Source: Proales similis (lineage: Eukaryota; Rotifera; Eurotatoria; Ploima; Proalidae). Taken from it: a stretch of 64,000 nucleotides of DNA. The stretch's first letter is position 1; each line of letters opens with the position of its first letter. The translations under genes were made by a program, and so were the position numbers. Location: positions 1,364,001-1,428,000 of the forward strand of contig JAGVRJ010000011.1 in assembly GCA_019059635.1 (NCBI GenBank). The letters run 5' to 3'. Positions 30,059-43,877 of the stretch are shown here, piece by piece. The notes beneath the pieces are model-generated. The model was not told the origin of the DNA. It saw only the letters and a list, made by a program, of their open reading frames with translations, and did no database searches.

Positions 30059-33000
30059 CGGCCGCTCCCCAACATGTGTTGATTTCACCTGGAAAGCGAG
30101 ATAAGTGCGATTATGATCCAGCACTATTAACACTTGGGCCGTTATAGTATTACCAGCCGTTGGGGTTTTTAAGCTCATGAGCATTCGGTCAATGAAAAAA
30201 TAACAGAGCAGCAGTTTTAAGGTCGTAGATTTATTAAAAGTTCGAGCCGCGACCAGGAGGTGAGCATGCATCCCGCCTGAGCTCAGTGAGGTTTACAAAT
30301 TATTCTACTTTGAATCAGTTACTGTTAATCAAGCATCGAATGGCGCAATAGAATATCTCGTCGATTCGGCTTCTGATTGATAGGTGCTGTTCGAGATCTG
30401 GCAGTTTATTTCCAGCTGGATCTCATCAAGAGAGCTATTGCCGTGGGCAACTCTGCTCGTGGATCTGCTTATTTCAAAATCAGCATCAAAACCAGCATGT
30501 TTACACGCCTCTGTTGTTGTTGTTGTTTCTATTTTCATCTTCCTCGCAGCAATTCCAAGCGCTATTTTCGATTCGATAAATTTCGAATAATAATCGGCCG
30601 ATTTCTGACGAGTCTCATTTGACTTGAATTTGTATCCGTCTGAACTTGCTCAATTCAGGTCATTTCGTTCAAAGAGGCTGGCCAAAAGGGAGGAGAGAAA
30701 GTGCGTCTGGACGGCAAAGATCAAGCGCTGTCTGATTGACTTGGCATTGCTCCTGATCGAAAGAGCATGACAGAGGAAAGAGGAGACCGATTGAGAGCGC
30801 ACAGGCGTTTATCAAGATGAGATAAGCATCTAAGCCGATGCTCGCTGGCCCTTTGCGCCTCATATTCATGCGGACTAGCTTCTAATTGAAAAGCAATTAG
30901 ATCGAGCCTTTTTCGTTTATAATTGTTGTGGGGCCAAATTGGATGAAAATATTTACAGGCTGAGGAAGCCATGCCGAAGCGAAGGCCGCACATTTGCCAC
31001 CGCCAGATGATGATCGCGAACCAAACAAAGAGATTGCTTTCTTATTGCAGTTTACTTGGCTTCACGAGAAGAGGTTGCCTGGCCGGCAGTTCTGGCCGGT
31101 AGATTAATCGCTTCAAGACAGCAGCGGCGGCCTTCTTCCTGCTTAATCAATTAGCTTCGCATTTGCCTGTCTATTTCAATCAGAAACTCACTCGGCCGTT
31201 TGTCGACTTATCATAAGTGGAATGAATGAACGAACAGATTCACGTCGACGCTTGAGCCTGGACGAGCGACCCGAGTGCAACTGGCCAGCGACACTCAACG
31301 CGTCGGCCTCTGCAAGCCAAATGCGCTCAAGTGCTTTGCCTAATTAAACGGAAAATGTGTTTCGATCGTGCGAGCGATACAGAAAAAGCGACGAGTCAGC
31401 GGCTTGCAACTGCAAATGAGGTGCTCTGCGATTGCATCATTTGGCGATTGCGATGGACGCCAATATGCTCGCTGAAGCATTTGCTCGCTTCAATCGATTA
31501 GAATACGCTTGGAATGCTGTTTGCTCGCCTCTCCATCTAATTTTTCTTTTCTTGCTTGGAAAATTCGATCCGCCTTTTCTCTCTTTCGAGTTGTGCTCCT
31601 TTCGCCGCGCTTTTTTTTTGCTGCACTTTTTTGAATGCAATTAATCGAAACAGTGACTTGTGCGCATGCCGACGAGCATTGTTGCGTGCAACTTATCAAT
31701 GCTGCTTGTAAAGTTGTTGTTCACACACACACACGATGGAAGGCGCGTAATTAAAATCGATAATTGTGTTTACAGTCGACTAATGAGTTTATGCGCCCTA
31801 GACCAGAAATATGCGCGCTAACAAATTGCTCCTCATCAACGTCGGGTTTCTCAGTCCGACTGCCACCAGTACTACAAGCACCGACTAGATGGCCGCAATA
31901 TCTCGTTCAGCAGTGAAAAACAACCAAACAGCCCAGTTTGGCTTCTCAAAGAGTTGTTTACCCTCGCCGCCTCGTTCGCCTTTAAACTTGCTTGCTGCTG
32001 AGTTCTCTCCTTTTCTCTCTCTCTCTCTCTTTGTTGTTATTCTGCTCGATCTCATTAAGATTAGGCTTGAACGCTATTGACAATCGATTCGATATTCGCT
32101 TGACACTGTTGATCTCTGTGTCTAGTCTTGATTGCGACTTGAGATGGCTGAAGCTGGTGCAGCGGCGATCGAAAGTCGAGATGTTTTATCTCAATTTTGC
32201 ACTCTCCCTTTCTATCTCGTCGTCGTTCTAATCAACTCGGCAAATATTTCTTCTTATCACTTTGGCTTTGTCTATTCAGAGAATCTTTCTTTTGCTTGAC
32301 CGGTCTGTAGATGGAAAAAAGTGACAAGTGTATTTTCCCTCGCCTCGAGTGTGAAAATTTTCCGCCACAGCCAAAGGGACTTTTTCTATTTCTCTTGTTC
32401 GCTGGCTAGTTGATTGTGGGCTGCGTTCAATTTAATTAATTCGGACGCCTTTTCCCAATCGATTTGCCCGATCGCCTGCCTGCTGGCCTGTTTGCTACTA
32501 GATGCAAGATGATGCAAACGATGGAGACACTGTGGCGAATGAATGAGCCGGCCGGGGAGCCGATAAATGATTGAACAAGCGCAGTGTGAGAAAAACGACC
32601 GAGACCAAGAGACCGAGGGAAAGAGAGCCAGAGCGGAATGAGAAAGAGGACAAGAGACACTCGCATACGCCGAGGGCAAAGAGCAAATTAAATTGATGGA
32701 TTCGCAATCGAGCCGGCATCATTGAGCAATCGGAGATTATTCAAGAGAATGAATGAATATATTTCGAGATGTATTGAGTTTCTTATTGTGCACCTTGGTC
32801 GCAGAATCTGAATTTGATTAATGCAAATTCGCATCTAATTGATTGATAACGACGCCTGCATGCGCTCTACTGGGGATTACAATTCAAAATGGACGGTCCA
32901 GAGTGGTGGACGAATCGCTATGATGGATTAGAGCCAAATTGAACAAGAAATTTCTTCTCTTCTAATTGTCGCTCTCTTGATGGCTTGTCTCGTGCCACTG

Positions 33001-36000
33001 TGAACCAGTCAACACGTCTCAGATCACGTTCAGGATTGTCTTGGCGAATCTGGCCGCCACAAGTTCTGCGATTTAAACATAAACAAGGCAAGCTGAGCGG
33101 CGAAACAAGTACACAAACACTTACGTAACGCAGCCAGTAGTAGAAGTAGTCAGCGGTTCACTCAAATTTTGGCATTCACATACAAACGCCACTTTCAAGA
33201 GGTCTCCTTCAATTCTCGCTATCGCTTATTAATTCTTTTGTTTGCTTCTATAAACAGATTATAGACTGACTTGGTTCAGCTTTGCCTGCCTGCCTGGCTG
33301 CGCTCAGTGCCCTGCCTATAATAATGCATTTCGATTTACTTTATTTTATTTAGTTGCATTTAAGAGAACTTGAGCGAGAGGAGGAGAAAGAGAGAGAGAA
33401 ATGAAAACAAGCCAGGACGCCCAAGGCTCCATCCAGCTTCCCTGTTCATTGATCCTCTGAATTGTTAGATGAATGAATTCATTATGAAATGCCCCTACAC
33501 ACCAACACACACACACACGCGTGCGCTCATGGATTTTATTGATTTTCCATGTCTTGGTCGCTTGAGAGGCCCTTCCTTCATTACAAGAATCGTGGCATTA
33601 ATTATTGGCTGCGCGCGTTCAAATTACACGAATTGCAGCATCCTCTTCTGCCTTACTAAATTTGACTGATTGATTCCACAATAGCAGTCAATTCGCTCTT
33701 TCCTTTCTATTTCTCTTTTCTCATCCAGTCGTTAGTGAGTCACTCGGTCCGGTCGCGAATTTTCATTGATTGCGCCAGCGACGACGACTGACTATTAGAT
33801 AGCAGCGCCCTGCCTCCGCTCTGGGCGTTTCTTTCTCTTTCCTTCTTGAATGCGCGCTCCACTTAAGTTCATTTCATTTCCACTCTAAGCTGTCATAAGC
33901 CGTGGTCGCGTATGTAAATAGGGGGATGCGCGCCAACTCGCATGCAAATTACGACTTTTGACCATTCGATCTGGAGCGGCAGGCCGACGCAAATGATTCT
34001 TGACCGGAAGGGTTTTGCGCTCGCCCATCTCTGACCTCAGTGTGGCTCTGTGAGCTGGCCAACGAACAGAAGCAGGGCTATGAATGAGCACAGTATTATT
34101 AGCCGAGATTAAATTCAAGCGACAAAGAACGCTGCCATATTGCCTGTAAGAGACTGACTAGAAAAGGACCAGAAGCGAATGAATTATTAATAGCCCGAGC
34201 ATTCGGCGAGCAAGCGGAAGAGTATTATTCGCGAGGATTAGAGCCTTTGCTACACTTAATAATAAGCTTAGCCGATTGAATATTTGATTAATTGAAATCA
34301 TCCATTTGCTCTGCCTGGCTTACTCGTTCGCTGGTCGTTCGCTTGCTTTCAAATGGAGAATATTGAATTTTGCTCTCTGCTTCGAGTGCCCGTAAGATTA
34401 TGTCTTGTATTTTATTGATTGAGTCTCTCGTTTTCTCTATTTCGCCTTTTCACCCGCCCGCTCTCTTTCTACCTCTCTCTCTCTCTCTCTCAAGTCCTTT
34501 CCTCTCGATTGACCATTTATCCGTTTGGTGCACTCGGTCTAGAGCTTACCAACATCACATAGGCCAGTTGCTCTCTATTTTCATTCTATTTTGCTTATTG
34601 CTCGATCTCGTTCTCTTTGCTTTTTTTTCTAATCCTTAAGCTGCCCCCAACGAGCTAATTCTCTTTTATAGGAGCGAGAAACGCCGGCTTGTATTAGCGC
34701 CACCTGAGCGTGATGCCCGGCCAGATTGTAGATTCTGGAATTTGTTTGCCTTTCCGCTTTAGAACGCACACAGAGCAGACTGGCGCTGCCGACTTGTATT
34801 AGAGATCAAACATGCTCGAACGATCGCTGGCCCCGCTGAGCGTTCATATCGATTTTTATGTAATGCACGAATGCAAATCATCTGCCATTGGCTTCATTAA
34901 TTTCGCTTCTGCCAAGTGAAACCCGAACCGCCACGAGCCATTTTTTCGGTCAGCTTGATGCTTGTCGTGGAATTATGGATGCAATTGTTTAGTCACGCCA
35001 ATCGGCATGCTGCGACACGATTGAACGGGTCGGACATATTTCGCATCCGGTCGCACCTCGCCTCCTCCCGGCCCGACTTGAACTTCTTCATCTGCCATTC
35101 AGACTCGCATTACGCAATTGGCCCTGTCACTCTGTCGGCTTTCCGGGCCGCCTTGCGCAATGCAAATTAGCACTAGCTGGCGATTAGTCTGCTACTGCTG
35201 CTGCTGCTGCAACGCCAGTGCCAACCATAAACGCCTGACTGGTTCTTTTAAGTAGCTCAGAGTGCTCTTTTTATTAACACTCGGAATGTGGCTAATTTAT
35301 TCATTTGGCAGCGGCCTTGTTCCTTTAATAATCTTCATCGTGTTCGATCGTGATCAACCAGTTCTTCGAGTTCCTTGTGTTTTTTTTCCATGTTCTGTAA
35401 TAAGTTGAAGCATGGGCCGCATGAGGAGAAGTACGGCGTTAGTGCCAGTCGTAGAAGTGGTTGCAATCGCAATTGAGTGAACTACGGCCTTATGATCCTC
35501 TTGTTTTTTGTGCTGCTTCTGCAGACGACTTTAAATGAGAGCGAGGCAAGAGAAATGCTCTCAAGTGAGCATTGGCACTCGATTATGTAATCAACAAAGC
35601 AATTATCGATTTTGGCAAGCACTGCGCTCCTGCATAGATCAATGAGAGAGAGAGAGAGCGCCGTTAAATATTTGTTCTCTGCCTGAACACTCACATGAAC
35701 AAGCGCAGCAACAACAACCACAATGCCAAGCACCAGTCCGCCCCAGCACAAACACACACGACATGAAATTTCCAGAACACAAAACGCATTCAGGAACAAA
35801 CTTTTCGCAATTAACTTCATTTACATTGGCTCTGCTCACTCACATAACCGACAACAAAGAGAGTGCATATAAACGACCAGGAGCAGGCAATCAAAACAGG
35901 CAGCCAAACAGGCAGCTAATAAGAGGCATTAGAGGCCGAGTGGAATGCAACTTTGATGCTCTTATTTGACAGGCCATATGCCGCAAGATTGAGCCAAGCT

Positions 36001-36135
36001 GCGATTAGCCAAGAACGTCTCGTCTTGAAAATTCCTCATTCTCAAGTTCTCTCTCTCTCTCTCTCTCTCTCGGTATTCATCTCTAATGCTCTTTATTCTA
36101 CTTCATTTTATTTTGCAAAGCAACTTGGCACAACA

Positions 36136-36165
36136 ATTTGCATTTAATTAATTCGATTATCTTAT
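36136..36165. promoter_or_regulatory. Composite octamer/homeodomain/GATA site cluster
   Basis: ATTTGCAT is followed directly by TTAATTAATTCGATTA and TTATCT. Binding identity is inferred from motif shape only. Confidence 0.3.
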
Positions 36166-39100
36166 CTCGCCGCTGCCTCTAGCCTTGCATTGATTGATTA
36201 TTTGCAATCAACAAGGCAAGAGATAGTAGGGCCTCATTTCTCTTCGTCTAACATGCTCTCTCTCTCTCAATACTCACCAGTTAGTTTGCAGTTTAGATTG
36301 ACTCAAATGCGCGTTCGGGCTCATTCGCACCATTTAGCAAGCATTCGAGGCTCGACCCACTCTTTCCCTCTCTCTTTGCATTTTTCGCTCGGCCCATTGC
36401 GCCCTGTGGACTAATTAATCGATGCTGTTTTGTTTATTTGAATTGATCGCGACCCTCGCCGCCTAGTTAGCAAGCACGCTTGCGCAATCAAGTGCTTCGG
36501 TCTCTTAGGCGAATATATAACAAGCTCGACATTGTATTTGGCCAAGTGCAGTGGCCGTTCTAACAAGGCGTCAGAAAGCGAGGGTTCAATCAAAAGGGTA
36601 AAGAGAGAGAGGAAGCAAAACAGAGCGCCTGTCCGTCCCTCCTCACAGGGGAGCAGCAGAGAGGGCGAAGGAAGAGGGGGCAGATTTGGCCGCCTTCCAA
36701 GCGTGCCGCCCAATTCAATCAAGTGTGAATGCCTCCAAGAACTTAGCAAACGGCTTGTCAATAGTCGCTTTGGAAGCTTGTCAAATGAAGCGCATGAAGC
36801 CATGTCCTTCGAGAGCGGCCTGCTGCTGCTGTCCGCAGTCTGGACACGCTCCAACTGATTTCTCCCGCTCGCTCTCTCTCTATCGCTCTCCTTCTCTCCT
36901 TGTTATTCGTGTTCATGTAGTAATTAGGATCTCGCGTGGCTCTCGAGCGATCGCGCTACATCACTTGAGAGGCAGTGAAGTTGAATCAAACGGAACGGAT
37001 GCACACAGCCGTCGGCCAATCCGTGCTCGCCATCGCCGCCGCCGCCTCCTGTTTCTCTATATTTTCAATTAAATTTGCTGCTCTTCTCTGCCATGCGTCG
37101 TCCAATCTGAGCGCATAAGCAGATTCCATCGCCATCGACCAAACAAAATCATGAAGCGCGTCCGGCAAAACATTAAGGCAAGAAGCAGAGGGAGGTCGGT
37201 CGGTCGTCGTCCAGATTGTGTTTTGAGCGGCGGCATTAAGCGACACGAGAGCGCCGTGTCGGCTACTGCCCGCTAGCCAGTGGGGGCAGGCACGCGAGCC
37301 AAGAGTTTGTTCCGATAAATGATTGACAGCGAGAGTGAGTTTGTGTTTTATGTTTGACTGTGTTAGGACAGCTTGCATGTGATGCATTCACTTGTGGGAG
37401 CAGATTAGAATCGATTAGTGATGGCTGCCCTCATGTTGACCAAGCATCTGCACGGGCAGCATTTGTTGGCCAAACTCAAGTGCCATCATCATCCTCCTCA
37501 TCATCATCATCTCCTTCTTCTTCTTTATAGAGTTTTTAAGTGTTGCTCTATCGGCCCAGCAATGGTTTTTAATCAAGTAGCCTCGCTTTTAATTAAGCAA
37601 ATGGACCACGCGCGCCGCGTGTGTGGCCAAGAGGCGATCAAGCCTGAGAGAGAGGCAAAGGGCGAGTCCGCTGAAACACAGTGGACGAGAGAGAGCTAAC
37701 TCAAACAAAGCAGGGACTTGAACTTGACCACATCGGGCATGTCAACGCTGCATGAGAGCGCTGTTTGCTAATGTGCACAATTAATAATTAAAAAGAAAAG
37801 GCGAGAACTACACATATGAATGGAAGCGGAACTCACAGAAGTTCTAGCGAGCGGTCGCGACAAAACTCTTTCTCTCTATTGCTAATTCTCTTCATTCTCT
37901 CGTTTTGCTGCTGTTCGACTCGATCGGCGAATAGGACAGCGACCGCTCGCGCATGACTCTGTCGGCAAAGTTGTGGACCACGACGACAACGACGGCGGTG
38001 GCGGCGGCGGCGGTGTTCTATTTACTTTGCAGATAAAGTGATAGCCGAATAGTGCGAGTCGAGTCTTGGCCAATGGCGGCAACGGCTCTAGAGCGAATAT
38101 CGACAGCAGCAATAACCAACCAACCGAGTGGACGTCGAGCAGTGGCAGAATATTAAACCGAGCCCGGATAATGAAGCCCTCATGCCTGCCTCTTAACTTC
38201 TTCCATTTCTCCAAAACGTTTTCTATTTCTCTCTCTCTCTCTCTGGATTGCTCTCTATTTTTATTAGCTATTCTCGTGCGTGACTTTTTATTTTATTGCG
38301 AAGACGATTCTGCAAATAATGAGTCGCCGCCGTCTATCGGACTCTCTCAATCGGCCTCACACAGAATCGTCGACGCAAAGAGCACATTGAGCACTCTGTG
38401 GCATGACTAATTACAGATTCCGAGTCAGTTCATTCTCTAATCCGATCTCAGCATTTGGTTTCGCCCCGCAGTCGGCAAATCTCTAGTTCCGTAATGCGCT
38501 CAAATCATGTACGTGTCCTTCCAAATTAATTACTTTCGAGCGCCATTGCCACCATTTCAGTTTTGCTCGGCAGTAGTCGCCCTCATCATAATCATCATCA
38601 TCATCGTTTGATTGTCGTCGTCGTCGTCTGTCAATCAGCATGATGATGAATTGAACCGCACGTGTCTCGTTTGCACACAGCGGTCTAGAGAGCCAAGTGT
38701 GTGTGTGTGTGCCTGTTCGAATGGACAGTGCTCGTGCCGGCTGTGCGCTTAATCAGAGGCCGGTGTCTACTTGCCGCCGGCCGGATGTAAATGTCTGTTC
38801 GTGTGCCTGATCTTCGCTTTTTCCATGTTCGAGGCCATTAAGGTCGATTCACGTCGCAGCGGCCGGCTATCACAACGCGCTCTCACCACTGCTCTGTGTG
38901 AGAGCGCCACTGGAGACCATCGGTCACATAAAATGATGATAAATGCATCCAAATAATTCTCTCTCTTTTGCTCCCTCCTGACTCGCTTGCGTTCATTTGT
39001 TTGATTAGCTTTGTCGCCACAGATATCTGTCCAGTATGAATTAATCATGAGGAGCTGATGACCGACAAGCATGTTTTATGTTCTCTGGCTTGTTTGTTTT

Positions 39101-40081
39101 TTAATGCGAAAACGTTTGCAGCAGACAAGTCTTGAAATATTTTATCTCGCTGCCTGCTTCCTTCGCCGGCTCGCTCTTGACGTGTTGCTCTAATTTGCAA
39201 TTCGCACTGGGCAGTGCGTGTCCGATTGAATGTGTCACATTTGTTTATTCATGATGGTCAGAAATGATTCTGGCAGTGGCTCCCCCGTCTCTCTTTTCCT
39301 CTCTCTCTCTCTTCTTTCTCTCTTTGCCACATATTGGCAAATCTATTCGCCCGCTTACAGTTTTTCTCTTCTTTTTTTTTTGACAAAGTTTTGCTGCTTG
39401 CCGGGCTGACGGCAGCAGGCGCCTCAACAGGATATGAATTTGCACAAATAATTAAAGCGAATCATTAAATAGAATTGTAATTATAATAATTATTCTCATT
39501 TAACTATTTACTAATCAATAATTCGCCCGAGTCGACATTCGAATCTTTGTAATCAGCTCGACTTTCTTCTTCATTCCTTCCATCTCGTTCCATCATTGAT
39601 TCATTCAAAGCAGACATGCATCGTATGTCGGTCCAATTCCCGCATGTACCGTTCGTCGCGCTGTTCTATTCACTTGTCCGATGCTAAATCAGAGCGGCCT
39701 CATTCTCTTGTCCGGCCAGCCAGTTGGCCTCGCCGCTCCTCCTCCGCCCCCTCGACGTAGTCGTCTTTTTCTTTTCTAAAAATCGATTTCAATTCATCTC
39801 GTCCTCTAACAATGGGCACCGTTTACTCGCTCTTCTTGTCGTCTCGTTCTGCTTTATTAGATTAGCCACTCGATGAATAAGCCGGTCGTGTGTCACACGC
39901 GATTTGACACACGCTCGCATTGCTTCTTGTGCCCACATCCGTCCAACTCGTTCGCTCTCCGGCGCGCTCTGTCTCTCTTGTTTTGGCGTTCAATCGTTTG
40001 TGTACAAATGCTCGCTAAACATTCGCCAGGAAATTTTTAGTTTTAATCGAGTAAATACGAACGAGCCTGTTTGTGTGTGCT

Positions 40082-40085
<4 letters not shown>

Positions 40086-40129
<44 letters not shown>
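40086..40129 (+). repeat. (TG)n microsatellite, about 22 units
   Basis: Uninterrupted TG dinucleotides about 270 bp upstream of the Ig-gene start codon. Alternating purine-pyrimidine DNA can adopt Z-form, and it may be length-polymorphic. Confidence 0.9.
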
Positions 40130-40131
<2 letters not shown>

Positions 40132-40400
40132 AGTAAATGCCTGTTTTGGTGCTGCGTTCTTGGCCTCTTTAGGTAACATTAACGCGCCCCACTAACGAAG
40201 GCATTTTATTTGCCAACGAAATCAAACACATTTAGTAGTTGTTGGTTGACACAGTTGAACCAAGAGAGTGCAAACAAGGACGACAGCGCATGGCTCCTTT
40301 TCGCCTGCTCAATCTTCTCTCGTCGTTCGCCTCGTCAGCTAAACTCTTTTCTTTGATTGTCTTTAGAAGCTAGCAATTGCCGATCAACTGCCAGAACAAG

Positions 40401-42001
40401 ATGAAGCTTCAAATTTTAATCGCTTTCCTCTCGGCCAGCTCGATGCTGCTCGCCGAGAGCGTGCCCGCCGTCGGCCACTACCATCACATGATGAGGCAGC
40501 AGCGCAATCTTCTTCCCACTCTAACGCTGGACGTCGAGCCCAAGCCGGGCGTCGTGCAAACGCCCACTTCACAAAAGGAGACACCCGAGCACTATTTTCA
40601 GCGCAATGCCAAGCTGTTCAACTTCACCTGCACGATCAAGCACCCGTCGTTGAGGTACCAGCTTGTGATCACCCGAGAGCAGATCCTCAACAGTAAGTGC
40701 TTTACTCGTCCTCTCATTCTGCTCTGAATTTATTCAATTGTGTGTTTGAAAGACGGAGAGATGAGTGCGCCGCTTGAATTGACCGGCATTGGCTACGTGC
40801 TGAATCCACAGATCAAGGACTCGCGCATCAGCGTCGAGTTCTCAGAGCCCAACTACCTAGATCCGGAGGCGCATTTCATGCGTGTGTCGCTCTTGATTCA
40901 CGGTAAGTCGACTTGGCTGAATTTAGCGACGCCAGTCGTCATTCAATTCTTCGCAACGTAGACATGGACTTGCAGGACAATGGAGTGTACACTTGCCGAT
41001 ACAGCTCGATTGTGAAGAAAGTGAAAGTGATCGTCTTCGGTAAGCTGCATGCACTCAAGTCGCAGACTCACCGCCATCTGACTGAAAATTGACGCAGATC
41101 CGCTCGCTCAGAACAAGATCGAGCTCGAGTCGGGCCTGACCAACAAGTACTTTCTAGACCTGGTCACGCCGGTCAGCTGCAAAGTGAAAGATGTCTACCC
41201 CAAGCCAGAGATCAAGCTGTCGCTCGGCGATCGACAAGATATTAACGAACAAGTGGCAATCAAAGACTTGTCAGAGGCCAAGGGAAAGGATATTTACTTG
41301 TACAAGCTGCTGGCCTCTACCCAATTCAAGCCGACCTATCGCGACCACAATCAGCTGCTGAACTGCTCGGTCAGCCTGCAGACGAACGCCAACACCACCG
41401 AAACAAAGTCGATTCGACTCAACGTTGAGGGAGTTCAATTCATCGAGGAGGATTGTCCACTTCACCAGATCGCTGAGATCGGCGAGAAGGACGTCGAGAT
41501 CGGCTGCGTGTTCTTTTTCAACCCGAACACGCCGAGTCCGATCTGGCAAACCAACAGCAGTGTTCAAGCAGAGCTTCAAGCCGAGACAGTTGCCGACGCA
41601 GTGATTCCTGGCCCGGCGCTCGTTGCCGATCTGATCACCATCTCGACTGGCGCCGAAGTGGCCAACTACCAGGCGCTGGTGGAAAAGTATGGCGAGCCCG
41701 GATCGGGCCTCTACCGAGCCGTTCTTAAAGTCAAGGAGGTCTCACAGCAAGACCTCAAGAAGTACACTCTCAGGCTGAACCAGCACAGCCGAGAGATCAG
41801 TCTGCTCAGTCCAGAGACTGCAGGTAAGCAACGTTTCCACGCCTCGCCACACGTCTCTGTCTAAATCTGTGAATCTCAACAGCCAAGAGAGGCTTAGGAA
41901 GTAATCCAAACGCGGCTATGACGAGCAGGCATTCCGGCCTTGCGGCTATCATCAGCCTCGCTCTTGTGCACTTTCTACTCAATATTTCACTTCGCCAGTG
42001 A
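40401..42001 (+). CDS. Ig-domain cell-surface protein, probably GPI-anchored
   Basis: About 450 residues in five exons, starting MKLQILIAFLSASSMLLAES (signal peptide). The first Ig-like domain spans exons 1-3: cysteine in FNFTCTIKHPSLRYQL and the classic pairing motif DNGVYTCRYSS. The larger fourth exon (from DPLAQNKIELESG) contains further Cys pairs (VTPVSCKVKD with LLNCSVSLQ; EDCPLH with IGCVFFF) suggesting one or two diverged Ig-like units and several N-glycosylation sites. The last exon reads GSNPNAAMTSRHSG then AAIISLALVHFLLNISL and stops, a small-residue site plus hydrophobic tail with no cytoplasmic segment, which is typical of a GPI-anchor signal. Splice phases join cleanly. I do not recognise an orthologue. 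An adhesion or recognition role is inferred from architecture only. Confidence 0.75.
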
Positions 42002-43877
42002 GCGTCAAACTCGTCTCACGCACTTGTCGGTGTCGGTCTGCCGCTCTGACCAAAACGCAACAGAAATCAAATCCGCGAACGCCGTCAATCCCCAGCACAC
42101 AATCAGCGCGCATCCATCTTAGCAGACAAGCAGAACTCGTCGTACAGACGCGTCGCCTGCTCTTATTTAGCCACAGTTTTTGCTGTTTCGATTTCAATTA
42201 CTTATTCGCTTCGGCACACTCAACTCAGAATTTAAATCGTAGACTGAGGATCACAATCAGCTCGTCGACAAATCTCTTACAATTAGCACCGACCAGCTGC
42301 ATTTAGACGACTTGGCCAGTCGATTTATATCTGTCGCCATCTCAAATCCAGTCTTTGCCTCTTCTCATCCTCAGCTCCTTTCCTCGACTTGAATTCAGTT
42401 CGTCTCGGCTCCTGACTGCTGCGTATTGGCGAATTTCACAAACTTTTTTGGCCATTTAAAGCAAAAGTAAATTCAATTCCTCTCGCTTATTTGGTCAGGA
42501 TTTTACAATTTTCGTTTTTACTCTTCTTGTTTACTTTGCGTGTCTTTTCTCTCTTCAGGCAGCGAACAGGCGGTAATCTCAGCCAGACTCGCTCGATCTC
42601 TGACGCCTGTTCCAGTCTGCTCCCCCCCAATTCTTACTCATGTTCTCACTTCCCAACTACCACAATTGTGCGACTGATGATTAAACTCTCAAACGATCAA
42701 AGTCACTCTATTGCTCTTGTCCTTCTTCCTCTTTTAGCAGAGACTCAGCCAGTCACACCTTATCAGCCAGTCATTCAGTTGGTCAGTTAGTTGTTTAGCT
42801 GGTCAAGCAATCGTTCAGCGAGCGAGCTTGCTTTTCTTGATATTCACAAAGAAACATGAATTTTTTTTAATCGCGCACAACATAGTCAACACAATCGACC
42901 CGACTGATTGACTCTGAACAACACCAGCAGCAGCGCAACCGCGAATATTGTTTTCTTTTTCTTTCATTTCTTTTCTCAATTCTGTTGCATTTACTTTCAA
43001 CTCGTTCTTTCCTTCATTTCTTTCGTTGCTAATTAAAATGTTGATTACTATGATTATTGATTATTTGTGTTCGTCTCAACTCGAAAAATGAATAAAACCT
43101 CGTATGTTCAAGTCAACTTTTGTATTAAAAAAGTCAAATCAATTAAACAACAACAAGAGTGCATGCAGGCAAGGACAGAGTGGGAGCGGGCAAATGTAGA
43201 GCGAGAACGCTGCTCAAGAGCGAGTGCAGCTGCGACGAGAGAAAGAGGAATCAACGATCAGGAGACAGATTGACACGTGCCTTTAAGCCACTTAATCCAC
43301 TTGGCTCTAGTGAAAAAGAAGCTTTTTATTGTGGACGAGAATGACGTTTGTTTGACAGTTCCAATCGGAGCAGGGGCAGGAAATCTCGATTCAAATCTGG
43401 AATAAATCATTAACGCTGCTCGTTCTAATCTTTATTTATCAAACAGCACTAAAGCGGATAAAAAAGATGTTCGTGTCAGAATAATGGCTCATTAGGACAG
43501 CATTGATTGATGGATTCTGAATGACCTTTAATTTGGACGGAAGCACAACAGGACACCCTTAAAGTAGAAAAGAACTGATGGCCAGATAAGCCGCTAATGA
43601 ACGCTTAGAGACCGACAGCCGGCCCATGTCCCTGCCCCCACTCCCTCTTTGTCTCGTCAAGGCTCATGGGCCGGTTGTCTTTTGGATTGCTTTGCTCTCT
43701 CAGTGCGATTGCGCAACCTTATTTCTGCACTGAGTTGCAATCCGTCGTTCTGTTGTTGAATTGATCGAGCGACTAGTAGATGGTGGTCGAGACTGCTCCT
43801 AAGAGGCTCAGTGAGATTTATTCTTCAATACGCTCAATTTGCTACTCGAGCTGTGTTAAGGGTTCAACAAGTCGAAA
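42002..43877. other. Intergenic between Ig gene and HAT1
   Basis: 1.9 kb without supported exons. It contains a degenerate CAGT/GTCA-rich stretch (about 42750-42830) and AT-rich spacers. The HAT1 promoter must lie toward the right end; no TATA seen. Confidence 0.4.

Larger units (their letters stand above)
30021..40400. other. 10.4-kb gene desert, probable regulatory domain
   Basis: No exon I can support on either strand: reading frames are short, lack family similarity, and often arise from CT/GA repeats. The DNA is mixed-composition with very frequent TAATTA/ATTA core sites. POU-type octamers (ATGCAAAT or its complement) occur at 32821, 33952, 34871, 35160 and 36136. CT/GA tracts lie near 32015, 34470, 36050 and 38235, and there is a long TG repeat (40086-40129). 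Near 36136-36165 an octamer, a TTAATTAATT stretch and a TTATCT (GATA) site lie within about 30 bp. Such clustering is typical of developmental cis-regulatory DNA; which gene it serves is unknown. Confidence 0.5.

Noticed and set aside
34370-34639. Leu/Ser/Phe-rich frames in the deserts (for example 34370-34639, 32386-32722, 46088-46368)
   Set aside because: They are produced by CT/GA dinucleotide tracts and show no splice logic or homology.
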